From Kocuria sp. (lineage in GTDB: Bacteria; Actinomycetota; Actinomycetes; Actinomycetales; Micrococcaceae), in NCBI RefSeq assembly GCF_030530945.1, contig NZ_JAUMTZ010000004.1, positions 184,162-248,161 on the forward strand: DNA of 64,000 nucleotides, in the 5' to 3' direction. This document shows, piece by piece, positions 52,472-63,754 of the stretch. The number at the start of each line of letters is the position of its first letter. The first letter of the stretch is position 1. The notes beneath the pieces were generated by a model. The model searched no databases. It worked only from the letters and a program-made list of their open reading frames with translations, and had not been told where the DNA came from. Both the position numbers and the translations under genes were made by a program.

Positions 52472-54109
52472 ATGCCGCAGGAGAACCAGGATTTGCTGGA
52501 GCAGTGGGCAGAGTGCCTCCACATCATGAACGGGGACCCCCGGGTCAACGGCCGCTCCCGGGGCAACATCGCCCTGTGCGAGCCCCGGGGTCTCATGGGG
52601 ACCACACTCCTGATGGCCGTTCCCAGCGAGGTCACCCGTGGCTACCTGCAGCACAAGCCGATCTCGGAGGTCCTGGAGGAGAGTGTGAGCCGCGTGTTCG
52701 GCGCGGACACGCTGGTTGCGTTCGTGGTGGACCCGGAGCTCGAGGTGCAGCCCGCCACCCCCCGCCCCACCACCGACTCCCGTTCCACCGACACCTCCCT
52801 CCCGTCCCTGACGGACATCGAGGCTGAGCGCTCGCCCGGGTCCTTCCCCGGCTCCGCCGGGCGGCGGACCGGCGCCGAGGACCAGGCACGCCCCGCCGGC
52901 ACCCCGTTCGACGACGGGTCGTCCCCCTCCCACCCCGGGGCGTCCGCGGACCTCGGGGACCTTCCCCCGAGGCGCCACCCGGACGCCGCCCCGCCCGCAC
53001 CCCAGCAGCGCGAGGTGCTCACCACCGGCAGCGGCTCCGACACGAGCCCCGCGGACTCCGAGTGGGACAGCTCCGCACGCCTGAACCCGAAGTACGTCTT
53101 CGACTCGTTCGTGATCGGCCAGTCCAACCGATTCGCGCACGCGGCCGCCTTCGCCGTGGCGGAAACCCCGGCAAAGGCATATAACCCGTTGTTCATCTAT
53201 GGGGACTCGGGGCTGGGCAAGACCCACCTGCTGCACGCGATCGGCCACTACGCCAAGCGTCTCTACCCCAAGCTGCGGGTGCGCTACGTGAACTCGGAGG
53301 AGTTCACCAACGACTTCATCAACTCCATCCGGGACGACGAAGGCTCGTCCTTCAAGGGCATCTACCGCAACGTGGACCTGCTCCTGATCGACGACATCCA
53401 GTTCCTGGCCGGCAAGGAGCACACGCAGGAGGAGTTCTTCCACACCTTCAACGCGCTGCACAACCACGAGAAGCAGATCGTGATCACCTCCGACATGCCC
53501 CCCAAGCAGCTCACCGGTTTCGCGGAGCGAATGCGCTCCCGGTTCGAGTGGGGCCTCATCACGGACGTGCAGCCGCCGGAGCTGGAGACGCGCATCGCGA
53601 TCCTGCGCAAGAAGGCGATCAGTGAGGGAATGGACGCCCCGGACGACGTCATGGAGTACATCGCCTCCCACATCTCCACCAACATCCGCGAGCTCGAGGG
53701 CGCGCTGATCCGCGTCACCGCGTTCGCGTCCCTGAACAAGCAGCCGGTGGACCTGCCGCTGGCGGAGCTGGTGCTCAAGGACCTCATCACGGACGACGGC
53801 GGGCAGGAGATCACGGCGGCGTCGATCCTGGGTCAGACCGCGGCGTTCTTCAACATCACGCTGGACGAGCTGAAGTCCAAGTCCCGCACCCGCACCCTGG
53901 TGACGGCTCGGCAGATCGCCATGTACCTGCTGCGGGAGCTCACGGACATGTCCCTGCCCAAGATCGGCCAAGAGCTGGGTGGGCGGGACCACACCACAGT
54001 CATGCACGCGGACCGCAAGATCCGAACGCTGATGGCCGAGCGCCGACAGATCTTCGACCAGGTCACCGAGCTGACCAACAGGATCAAGCAGCAGTCCCGG
54101 GAGGGCTGA
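52472..54109 (+). CDS. dnaA: chromosomal replication initiator DnaA
   Basis: 545 residues from ATG 52472, with AGGAG 7 bases upstream. Domain I spans 1-90; domain II is a long Pro/Ser/Asp-rich linker of about 115 residues, long for the family but common in high-GC actinobacteria. Domain III has Walker A GDSGLGKTHLLHAIGHYA and Walker B LLLIDDIQFLAGKE. Domain IV carries the box-binding GGRDHTTVMHADRKI. DnaA opens oriC and recruits the helicase. A terminator follows 24 bases after the stop. Confidence 0.97.
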   Translation: MPQENQDLLEQWAECLHIMNGDPRVNGRSRGNIALCEPRGLMGTTLLMAVPSEVTRGYLQHKPISEVLEESVSRVFGADTLVAFVVDPELEVQPATPRPTTDSRSTDTSLPSLTDIEAERSPGSFPGSAGRRTGAEDQARPAGTPFDDGSSPSHPGASADLGDLPPRRHPDAAPPAPQQREVLTTGSGSDTSPADSEWDSSARLNPKYVFDSFVIGQSNRFAHAAAFAVAETPAKAYNPLFIYGDSGLGKTHLLHAIGHYAKRLYPKLRVRYVNSEEFTNDFINSIRDDEGSSFKGIYRNVDLLLIDDIQFLAGKEHTQEEFFHTFNALHNHEKQIVITSDMPPKQLTGFAERMRSRFEWGLITDVQPPELETRIAILRKKAISEGMDAPDDVMEYIASHISTNIRELEGALIRVTAFASLNKQPVDLPLAELVLKDLITDDGGQEITAASILGQTAAFFNITLDELKSKSRTRTLVTARQIAMYLLRELTDMSLPKIGQELGGRDHTTVMHADRKIRTLMAERRQIFDQVTELTNRIKQQSREG

Positions 54110-54133
54110 ACCCCCCTGTCCTCCCACTGCCCC

Positions 54134-54166
54134 AGGGCCCCGGACCGACCGTCCGGGGCCCTTTTT
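54134..54166 (+). terminator. rho-independent terminator of dnaA
   Basis: A perfect 12-bp stem (54134-54145 with 54151-54162) and a T-run at 54162-54166. Confidence 0.9.
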
Positions 54167-54560
54167 CCTGTGATTCGTCCACAGTCACCACCCGCGAGAT
54201 CCGGGGGATGCGGGGCCGTGATCCACAACATGGGCGGCGCCTGTGGGCACCGTGTGGACGGCCGGAAAAGCACGCATGTGGAAAAATCTGTGGACAACGA
54301 GACACCTGCGGTGGAGAACCCGGGGGCAACGGTGGGCAGAGCTGTGGAAGCCCCGGAATCACGCGGGAGTTGCGCACTCCGCGCACACAGCCGGAGACCG
54401 TTTCCTCCACACCAGGTCAACACCCTGAACCCCTGGAAGCACTGGGGAGCGGGCAGTTTTCCACAGGATCCACAGGGGTTGTTAACACTTCTACCCTTTA
54501 AGAAAAGATCCACCGAATAACAAAAATCCTCCCGCGCACGCTGGTTCCGGACTCCGGGAA
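54167..54560. other. oriC: replication origin oriC
   Basis: Part of the 591-bp dnaA-dnaN gap. DnaA-box-like sequences are frequent in both directions: TCGTCCACA (54175), TGATCCACA (54219), TGTGGACGG (54253), TGTGGAAAA (54277), a perfect TTGTCCACA in the minus sense (54289-54297), TGTGGAAGC (54343) and TTTTCCACA (54457). Bases 54478-54535 are A+T-rich and are the likely unwinding element. Location and box density match actinobacterial oriC. Bases 54560-54700 hold the dnaN promoter region with no further boxes that I can see. Confidence 0.92.
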
Positions 54561-54700
54561 CTTCTGTAATTACACGAATCCGAGGAGCGGCCCGGCAGCT
54601 CGCGCTGCACACCCGGTCCTGGATGTTCGGGGCGGGACGGAGTGGCCGGATACGATGCACACACGACACTTCCGTCCACCACCAGAAGAGGGGCACCTCC

Positions 54701-55825
54701 GTGAAGTTCTCGGTCGAGCGCGACGTCCTGGCTGAAGCAGTCACCTGGACTGCCCGTTCCCTGTCACCGCGCCCTCCCGTGCCCGTGCTCTCCGGGCTGC
54801 TGATCAAGGCGGAGGATGGCGCACTGTCCATCGCGAGCTTCGACTACGAGATCTCCGCGCGCCTGACCATCACGGCAGACGTCGTCGAGGAGGGCACCAC
54901 CCTGGTCTCCGGCCGCCTGCTGGCGGACATCTGCCGATCACTGCCCTCCGCCCCGGTGCAGCTGGAGGCTGAGGGCGGAAAGGTCACGCTCACGTGCCGC
55001 TCGTCGAAGTTCAACCTCGCGGCCATGCCCGTGCAGGACTACCCGCAGCTGCCCGGACTGCCCGAGCTCTCGGGTGTGGTGGCCGGTGACGAGTTCGCGC
55101 ACGCGGTAGCCCAGGTCAACATCGCGGCCTCGAAGGACGACACCCTCCCGATCCTCACCGGCATCCGGATGGAGATCGAGGGCGAGAAGATGACCCTGCT
55201 GGCCACCGACCGGTACCGGCTGGCCATGCGCGAGCTCACCTGGCGACCCACGGATCCGACCATCTCCACGGCGGCGCTCATCAAGGCCAAGACCCTGAAC
55301 GACATCGCCAAGACGCTGGGCTCCTCCGGGGACGTGAACATGGCACTCGCCCCCAACACGGAGCTCGTGGGGTTCGAGTCCGGTGGCAGACGGACCACCA
55401 GCCTGCTGATCGACGGCGAGTACCCCAAGATCCGGTCCCTGTTCCCCGAGCACACCCCCATCACCGCGGTGGTGCGCACCTCGGAGCTCGTGGAGGCCGT
55501 GCGCCGCGTGTCCCTGGTGGCGGAGCGCAACACCCCGGTGCGTCTGGCGTTCAGCGAGGGCCAGGTGGCCCTGGACGCGGGAACGGGCGAGGACGCCCAG
55601 GCCTCCGAGGTCCTGGACGCCCAGCTCAACGGGGACGACATCACCGTGGCCTTCAACCCCACGTACCTCTCCGAGGGCCTGCACGCCTTCGACTCCGACT
55701 ACGTCCGGTTCTCCTTCACGGCACCCCCCAAGCCGGCCGTCCTCTCCGCCCAGAAGGAGCCCGGAGGCGACGACGACGTGGACTACAAGTACCTGCTCAT
55801 GCCGGTCCGCCTGCCCAACCAGTGA
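54701..55825 (+). CDS. dnaN: DNA polymerase III sliding clamp, beta subunit
   Basis: 374 residues from GTG 54701 with AGAGGGG upstream. The start MKFSVERDVLAEAVTWTARS, the middle TGIRMEIEGEKMTLLATDRY and the C-terminal YKYLLMPVRLP (clamp-binding tail) are standard. The ring-shaped dimer holds polymerase on DNA. An upstream in-frame start near 54623 would extend into the leader and is not used. recF begins 4 bases after the stop. Confidence 0.97.
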   Translation: MKFSVERDVLAEAVTWTARSLSPRPPVPVLSGLLIKAEDGALSIASFDYEISARLTITADVVEEGTTLVSGRLLADICRSLPSAPVQLEAEGGKVTLTCRSSKFNLAAMPVQDYPQLPGLPELSGVVAGDEFAHAVAQVNIAASKDDTLPILTGIRMEIEGEKMTLLATDRYRLAMRELTWRPTDPTISTAALIKAKTLNDIAKTLGSSGDVNMALAPNTELVGFESGGRRTTSLLIDGEYPKIRSLFPEHTPITAVVRTSELVEAVRRVSLVAERNTPVRLAFSEGQVALDAGTGEDAQASEVLDAQLNGDDITVAFNPTYLSEGLHAFDSDYVRFSFTAPPKPAVLSAQKEPGGDDDVDYKYLLMPVRLPNQ

Positions 55826-55829
55826 TCGT

Positions 55830-57062
55830 GTGTTCGTAGACCACCTCTCGCTGCTGGACTTCCGGACCTACCCGGCTCTGGACCTCCCGCTGTCCCCGGG
55901 ACTCACGGTGTTCGTGGGTCCCAACGGCGTGGGCAAGACGAACATCGTGGAGGCGCTCGACTGGGCGGCGGCACTGGACTCCCACCGGGTCTCGGGCAAC
56001 GCCCCGCTGATCGCCACGGGCTCGGAGCGGGCGGTGATCCGGGTGCGGGTGAACCGCGGGGGCCAGCGCACGGTCCTGGAGTACGAGCTCAACGCCGCCC
56101 GCGCGAACCGGGTCCAGATCAACAGGGCGGCACCGGTGCGTGCCCGAGAGGCCCTGGGCACTCTGCACACCGTGCTGTTCTCCCCCGAGGACCTCACCCT
56201 GGTCAAGGGGGACCCCTCCCACCGCCGACGCTTCCTGGACGACCTCGCCACGGCCATGCGGCCCGTGCTCTCCGCGGCGCGATCCGACTACGACCGCGCC
56301 CTGAGGCAACGCAACGCCCTGCTGAAGTCGGCGCGGCGCTCGCGGCGGTTCTCCGACTCGGACCGTGCCACCCTGGCGGTGTGGAACGAGCAGCTCGCCC
56401 GGGCGGGCGCGGCCGTGATGGGCGCCCGACTCCAGCTGCTCAAGGCTCTCGAGCCCGAGGTGGACCGCGCCTACCAGCAGCTCACGGACGGGCCCAAGCA
56501 CGTCGGCCTCCGCTACGAGAGCTCATCAGTGGCCCCGGGTGCGGATCAGGAAGCACTCTGCCACTTCTCGGTGGCGGATCTTCGCGACCTCATGCTGGAG
56601 GCCTTCGAGCGCACGGAGCGTCAGGAGCTCGAGCGAGGGCTCACCCTGGTGGGTCCGCATCGGGACGACCTCGTGATCCGGCTGGGCGAGACCCCGGCCA
56701 AGGGCTACGCCTCCCACGGCGAGACCTGGTCCACGGCGCTCGCCCTGCGCCTGGGGTCGTGGTACGTCCACCTCGCGGACGACCCCGGTCCTGGCTCCGC
56801 CCCGGTGCTCATCCTGGACGACGTCTTCGCCGAGCTGGACGCGCGACGTCGGCGCCGGCTCGCCGACCTGGTGCAGCAGGCCGAGCAGGTCCTGGTCACG
56901 GCGGCCGTGGACGAGGACCTGCCAGCGGCCCTGCTCGAGCACTCGCACACGGTGGTGGACGTGGAACCGGGGGCGGCGCACGTCAGGACGGCGGCGGCGT
57001 CGCCCACCGCGGAATCCGAGGACGACGCCGCGCAGCCCGGCACCGGGGGCGGTGCACCGTGA
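55830..57062 (+). CDS. recF: DNA replication/repair protein RecF
   Basis: 410 residues from GTG 55830. Walker A GPNGVGKTNIVEAL, the ABC signature-type LTLVGPHRDDLVIRLG, and Walker B VLILDDVFAELDARRR. RecF, an SMC-like ATPase, loads RecA at gaps through RecOR. A Gly/Ala-rich tail of about 40 residues after the ATPase is not conserved. The stop overlaps the start of the next gene (GTGA). Confidence 0.95.
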   Translation: MFVDHLSLLDFRTYPALDLPLSPGLTVFVGPNGVGKTNIVEALDWAAALDSHRVSGNAPLIATGSERAVIRVRVNRGGQRTVLEYELNAARANRVQINRAAPVRAREALGTLHTVLFSPEDLTLVKGDPSHRRRFLDDLATAMRPVLSAARSDYDRALRQRNALLKSARRSRRFSDSDRATLAVWNEQLARAGAAVMGARLQLLKALEPEVDRAYQQLTDGPKHVGLRYESSSVAPGADQEALCHFSVADLRDLMLEAFERTERQELERGLTLVGPHRDDLVIRLGETPAKGYASHGETWSTALALRLGSWYVHLADDPGPGSAPVLILDDVFAELDARRRRRLADLVQQAEQVLVTAAVDEDLPAALLEHSHTVVDVEPGAAHVRTAAASPTAESEDDAAQPGTGGGAP

Positions 57063-57652
57063 GCGAGGCTCCCCACAGGGACGTGGTGGACGCCGCGGCC
57101 GTGGCCCTGCAGCGCGCGCGCAAGGCCGCCCAGGACCGCGGGGACAAGCCGCTGTCCGCGGCGGCCGCCTCGAAGAACATGCGCGCGTTCGGCACGGCGA
57201 TGGAGGAGGGCACTGGGTCCCCGGCGTTGCGCGCGAGGGAGCGCCTCGACGCCGACCCGCGGCAGATGGGCGGATTCACGGGCCCCGGCCACTCGCAGCG
57301 GGACCCCAGGCCGCTGGGGTCGGTGGTGGACACCCTGATGACCCACCGCGGGTGGAAGACGCCCGTGAACGTGAGCAGCGTGCTCGCGGACTGGCCGTCG
57401 CTGGTGGGGGAGCGCAACGCCGCGCACTCGTGGCCCGAGCACTTCGCGGACACCGTGGTGCAGGTGCGCTGCGACTCCACGGCGTACGCCACGCAGCTGC
57501 GGCTCATCCAGTCGCAGATCCTGCGCAGCATCGCGGACCGGCTGGGGGAGGGGATCGTCACCCGGCTGGAGATCCACGGGCCCGTGGGGCCCAGCTGGCG
57601 GCGCGGCAGGTGGACCGTGCAGGGGAGGGGACCCCGGGACACCTACGGGTGA
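57059..57652 (+). CDS. dciA: DciA, DUF721-family replicative helicase operator
   Basis: 197 residues from GTG 57059, coupled to recF by the GTGA overlap. The DUF721 core lies in the second half: LMTHRGWKTPVNVSSVLADW, then FADTVVQVRCDSTAYATQLR. The first half is Ala/Arg-rich and probably disordered. DUF721 proteins (DciA) bind DnaB and help load it in bacteria that lack DnaC or DnaI; the mycobacterial homologue is Rv0004 in the same position. The dnaB gene of this window is at 29792. Confidence 0.85.
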   Translation: MSEAPHRDVVDAAAVALQRARKAAQDRGDKPLSAAAASKNMRAFGTAMEEGTGSPALRARERLDADPRQMGGFTGPGHSQRDPRPLGSVVDTLMTHRGWKTPVNVSSVLADWPSLVGERNAAHSWPEHFADTVVQVRCDSTAYATQLRLIQSQILRSIADRLGEGIVTRLEIHGPVGPSWRRGRWTVQGRGPRDTYG

Positions 57653-57777
57653 GTACAACCTCAAAACCCGCCAGAATCCCGTGAGCCGGTTCGCACCCCG
57701 GAAATGGCCTCACCCCGCGTGATGGGGTCCGGGGGCGTCTGCGGGCCGCAGAGCGCCCCATCTGCACCAACATCCGT

Positions 57778-57843
57778 TAGAATGGGAAGCCACAGATCTT
57801 CTCGTCCCGCCAGCCGATGAGCCGCGAGCCGTCTCATCGGCTG
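57778..57843 (+). promoter_or_regulatory. gyrB promoter and leader hairpin
   Basis: A likely -10 element, TAGAAT, is at 57778-57783; I find no good -35. In the leader, 57811-57821 and 57833-57843 form a perfect 11-bp stem around an 11-base loop. There is no T-run. The leader to gyrB is about 110 bases and could carry regulation by supercoiling or RNA structure. The rest of 57653-57900 shows nothing clear. Confidence 0.5.
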
Positions 57844-57900
57844 CATTCATGTGGGCGGGGCGACGATCGCCATCGATTACGCAGGAGGACCGGAGACCCC

Positions 57901-59967
57901 GTGGCTACAGAGGATCCCCTACAGCACGAGTACGGCGCGAGCGACATCACCGTCCTGGAAGGTCTCGAGGCGGTCAGGAAGCGCCCGGGGATGTACATCG
58001 GCTCCACGGGCCCCCGGGGTCTGCACCACCTGGTCTACGAGGTCGTGGACAACTCCGTGGACGAGGCGCTCGCCGGCTACTGCGACCACATCGAGGTGAC
58101 CCTCCAGGCGGACGGCGGCGTGCGGGTCTCCGACAACGGCCGCGGCATTCCCGTGGACATGCACCCCACGGAGGGCAGGCCCACCGTGGAGGTGGTCATG
58201 ACCATCCTGCACGCCGGCGGCAAGTTCGGCGGCGGCGGCTACGCGGTCTCCGGCGGTCTGCACGGCGTGGGCATCTCCGTGGTCAACGCCCTGTCCTCCC
58301 GGGTGGACACCGAGGTCCGCCGCCAGGGCCACGTCTGGCGGATGGGCTTCGCCCACGGGGGCCACCCCCAGGGGGAGCTGGTGCGCGGCGAGGAGACGTC
58401 CGAGACGGGCACCACCCAGACGTTCTACCCGGACCCCGAGATCTTCGAGACCGTCGACTTCGACTTCGAGACCCTGCGGGCCCGCTTCCAGCAGATGGCG
58501 TTCCTGAACAAGGGGCTGCGGATCACGCTCACGGACGAGCGCGCCTCGGACGAGACGGGCGAGGAGATCGCGGGGGACGCTCCCGCGGACCCCGCCGGTC
58601 CTCTCGAGGGCCAGGACGGTGGGACCGCGGGCGCGGACGACGCCGCGGCGGCACCTTCCGGCGCCCGTCAGGTGGTCTACTGCTACCAGGACGGTCTGCT
58701 GGACTACGTGACGTTCCTGAACGCCTCCAAGAAGGCGGAGCTCATCCACGAGGACGTCATCTCCCTCGAGGTGGACGACCCGGACAAGAAGATGTCCCTG
58801 GAACTGGCCATGCAGTGGACCACGGCTTTCAACGAGTCCGTGCACACCTACGCCAACACCATCAACACCCACGAGGGCGGCACCCACGAGGAGGGCTTCC
58901 GCACCGCGCTGACCACGCTGATCAACCGCTATGCACGGGAGAACAAGCTGCTGCGGGACAAGGACGACAACCTCACGGGCGAGGACGTCCGTGAGGGGCT
59001 CACCGCCGTGATCTCCATCAAGCTCGCGGAGCCGCAGTTCGAGGGCCAGACGAAGACCAAGCTGGGCAACTCCGAGGCCAAGACCTTCGTGCAGCGGGAG
59101 ATGTTCGACCTGTTCGGCGCATGGCTGGAGCGCAACCCCAGCCCCGCCAAGGACATCATCCGCAAGGCGATCTACGCCTCGCAGGCGCGCCTGGCTGCCC
59201 GCAAGGCGCGGGAAACCACGCGCCGCAAGGGCTTGCTGGAGTCCGGCGGGATGCCCGGCAAGCTCAAGGACTGCTCCTCCAAGGACCCCACGCTCTCCGA
59301 GATCTATATCGTGGAGGGGGACTCCGCCGGCGGCTCCGCGGTGCAGGGGCGGGACCCCGCGCACCAGGCGATCCTGCCGCTGCGCGGGAAGATCCTCAAC
59401 GTGGAGCGCGCGCGGCTGGACCGAGCCCTGTCCAACGCCGAGGTGCAGTCCATGATCACGGCCTTCGGCGCCGGGATCGGGGACGACTTCGACATCGAGA
59501 AGGCCCGGTACCACAAGATCGTGCTCATGGCCGACGCCGACGTGGACGGCCAGCACATCACCACGCTGCTGCTCACACTGCTGTTCCGCTTCATGCGGCC
59601 GCTGATCGAGCACGGCTACGTGTACCTGGCCCAGCCGCCCCTGTACCGCATCAAGTGGTCCAACGCCCCGCACGACTACGTCTTCTCGGACGCGGAGCGG
59701 GATGCCGCCCTGGCGAGGGGCCTCGCGGAGAACCGCCGCCTGCCCAAGGACAACGGCATCCAGCGCTACAAGGGTCTCGGCGAGATGGACTACACCGAGC
59801 TGTGGGACACCACCATGGATCCCGAGCACCGCACCCTGCTGCAGGTGACCATGGACGACGCGGCGGCGGCGGACCAGGTCTTCTCGGTGCTCATGGGCGA
59901 GGACGTGGAGTCCCGCCGCGAGTTCATCCAGCAGAACGCCAAGGACATTCGGTTCCTCGACATCTAG
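57901..59967 (+). CDS. gyrB: DNA gyrase subunit B
   Basis: 688 residues from GTG 57901; CAGGAGGACCGGAG precedes it. GHKL ATPase motifs: RPGMYIGSTGPRGLHHL, EVVDNSVDEALAG, and the Gly-rich lid LHAGGKFGGGGYAVSGGLHG. The TOPRIM domain has EGDSAGGSAVQGRD and MADADVDGQHI. Between the ATPase and transducer parts there is an acidic/Ala-rich insert (about residues 220-255) not seen in short homologues. It works with GyrA to introduce negative supercoils. Confidence 0.97.
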   Translation: MATEDPLQHEYGASDITVLEGLEAVRKRPGMYIGSTGPRGLHHLVYEVVDNSVDEALAGYCDHIEVTLQADGGVRVSDNGRGIPVDMHPTEGRPTVEVVMTILHAGGKFGGGGYAVSGGLHGVGISVVNALSSRVDTEVRRQGHVWRMGFAHGGHPQGELVRGEETSETGTTQTFYPDPEIFETVDFDFETLRARFQQMAFLNKGLRITLTDERASDETGEEIAGDAPADPAGPLEGQDGGTAGADDAAAAPSGARQVVYCYQDGLLDYVTFLNASKKAELIHEDVISLEVDDPDKKMSLELAMQWTTAFNESVHTYANTINTHEGGTHEEGFRTALTTLINRYARENKLLRDKDDNLTGEDVREGLTAVISIKLAEPQFEGQTKTKLGNSEAKTFVQREMFDLFGAWLERNPSPAKDIIRKAIYASQARLAARKARETTRRKGLLESGGMPGKLKDCSSKDPTLSEIYIVEGDSAGGSAVQGRDPAHQAILPLRGKILNVERARLDRALSNAEVQSMITAFGAGIGDDFDIEKARYHKIVLMADADVDGQHITTLLLTLLFRFMRPLIEHGYVYLAQPPLYRIKWSNAPHDYVFSDAERDAALARGLAENRRLPKDNGIQRYKGLGEMDYTELWDTTMDPEHRTLLQVTMDDAAAADQVFSVLMGEDVESRREFIQQNAKDIRFLDI

Positions 59968-60044
59968 GCATGTCACCCGCCGGATATTCCCCCACCGGCA
60001 TGAACAGTGGATCGTGAGAGCTCGGAAGGAACGGACAGCAACGC

Positions 60045-62728
<2,684 letters not shown>

Positions 62729-62732
<4 letters not shown>

Positions 62733-63229
62733 GCGCGAGCTCGGCCTCGAAAGCGGGTCAACCCGCGAAGACTTCTTCCCCCCAGAAGTCGACGTCCGGA
62801 AAGTCTCCGGTCAAGAGCGGCGGCAAGTCCTCCGGCAAGGGGCTCGTGCGCCCCGCACCCCGGGCCAAGGTGCGCCGCGCCCGGCTGGTGGTCTCCAAGG
62901 TGGACACGTGGTCGGTGCTAAAGCTGGCGTTCCTGCTCTCGGTGGCACTGGGCATCATCACGGTGGTGGCCTCCATCGTGCTGTGGCTCGTGCTGAACCT
63001 GACCGGCATGTTCGAGGGCATCAACGAGCTGCTGTCCATGCTCGGCGGCAGCGCGGGGGAAGCAGACATCAAGAAGATTCTCTCGCTCGGCAACGTGGCG
63101 CTGTTCTCCACGGTGATCTCCGTGGTCAACGTGATCCTGCTGTCCGTGCTGTCCGTGCTCGCGGCCCTGCTGTACAACATCGCGGCGTCGCTGATCGGCG
63201 GCATCGGGGTCACCCTCACCGACGACTGA
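62729..63229 (+). CDS. DUF3566 membrane protein
   Basis: 166 residues. The first 65 residues are Ser/Lys/Pro-rich; then RRARLVVSKVDTWSVLKLAF leads into a two-helix DUF3566 domain (GIITVVASIVLWLVLNLTGM and LLSVLSVLAALLYNIAASLI). This gene follows gyrA in most actinobacteria; the mycobacterial counterpart (CwsA/Rv0007-type position) is linked to cell shape or division, but direct evidence here is lacking. The ATGA overlap with gyrA implies coupled translation. Confidence 0.88.
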
Positions 63230-63246
63230 TCCCGGCACCCCGCAAT

Positions 63247-63276
63247 TTGGCGTGGGGGCCGGAACTCCGGTAAAGT
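63247..63276 (+). promoter_or_regulatory. promoter of tRNA-Ile
   Basis: TTGGCG (63247-63252) and TAAAGT (63271-63276) are separated by 18 bases and lie 45 bases before the tRNA. Confidence 0.6.
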
Positions 63277-63320
63277 CTTGGCGTGGCCAGCCAGAGCATC
63301 ATCGTGCTGGCACTCGCTGA

Positions 63321-63394
63321 GGGCGTATAGCTCAGACGGTTAGAGCGCTTCGCTGATAACGAAGAGGTCCCAGGTTCAATTCCTGGTACGCCCA
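63321..63394 (+). tRNA. tRNA-Ile (GAU)
   Basis: 74 nt cloverleaf. Acceptor GGGCGTA pairs with TACGCCC, with A as discriminator; D-loop sequence AGCTCAGACGGTTAGAGC; anticodon loop CTGATAA with GAT; T arm GGTTCAATTCC. CCA is not encoded. Confidence 0.97.
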
Positions 63395-63440
63395 CCCATC
63401 GAATTCCCACCGCGAGTGAACACTCGTTCGGAGGCCCCAC

Positions 63441-63563
63441 GTGAAGTCCCGCATCGCAGCAGTGATCGCCGTGGCCGGCCTGTCCGTCGCAGCTTTCAAG
63501 TCCTGGCGCCAGGCCGAGTCCCAGCGCGAAGCGTGGCACTCCGCAGTGGATTCCGTGGACTGA
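63441..63563 (+). CDS. DLW-39-family small protein
   Basis: 40 residues, from GTG 63441 with GGAGG upstream. It has one short hydrophobic segment (IAAVIAVAGLSVAAF), a basic/aromatic stretch (KSWRQAESQRE) and a C-terminus AWHSAVDSVD resembling the DLWxEATD-type end of the DLW-39 family. Members of this family lie between the tRNA genes downstream of gyrA in many actinobacteria. Function is unknown. Confidence 0.85.
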   Translation: MKSRIAAVIAVAGLSVAAFKSWRQAESQREAWHSAVDSVD

Positions 63564-63613
63564 GTCCACGGTCACGGCGTACCTTCCCAGAGACGGACGC
63601 CACAACCGAATAC

Positions 63614-63686
63614 GGGGCCTTAGCTCAGTTGGTAGAGCGCTGCCTTTGCAAGGCAGATGTCAGGAGTTCGAATCTCCTAGGCTCCA
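63614..63686 (+). tRNA. tRNA-Ala (UGC)
   Basis: 73 nt cloverleaf. Acceptor GGGGCCT pairs with AGGCTCC (one G-U pair), A as discriminator; D arm TAGCTCAGTTGGTAGAGC; anticodon loop TTTGCAA with TGC; T arm AGTTCGAATCT. CCA is not encoded. Confidence 0.97.
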
Positions 63687-63693
63687 CACCGTG

Positions 63694-63732
63694 ACCTCCG
63701 GGTTCCTGCTGTCGCAGGGCCCGGAGGTTTTT
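63694..63732 (+). terminator. rho-independent terminator after tRNA-Ala
   Basis: A 9-bp perfect outer stem (63694-63702 with 63720-63728) encloses a second hairpin (CCTGC/GCAGG) and is followed by TTTTT at 63728-63732. Confidence 0.85.
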
Positions 63733-63754
63733 CACGTCCTGCCGCCGGGCGTGA

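Noticed and set aside
54170..54520. Plus-strand frames in the dnaA-dnaN gap
   Set aside because: The region is full of DnaA boxes and an AT-rich element; the frames have no ribosome site and are unlike proteins.
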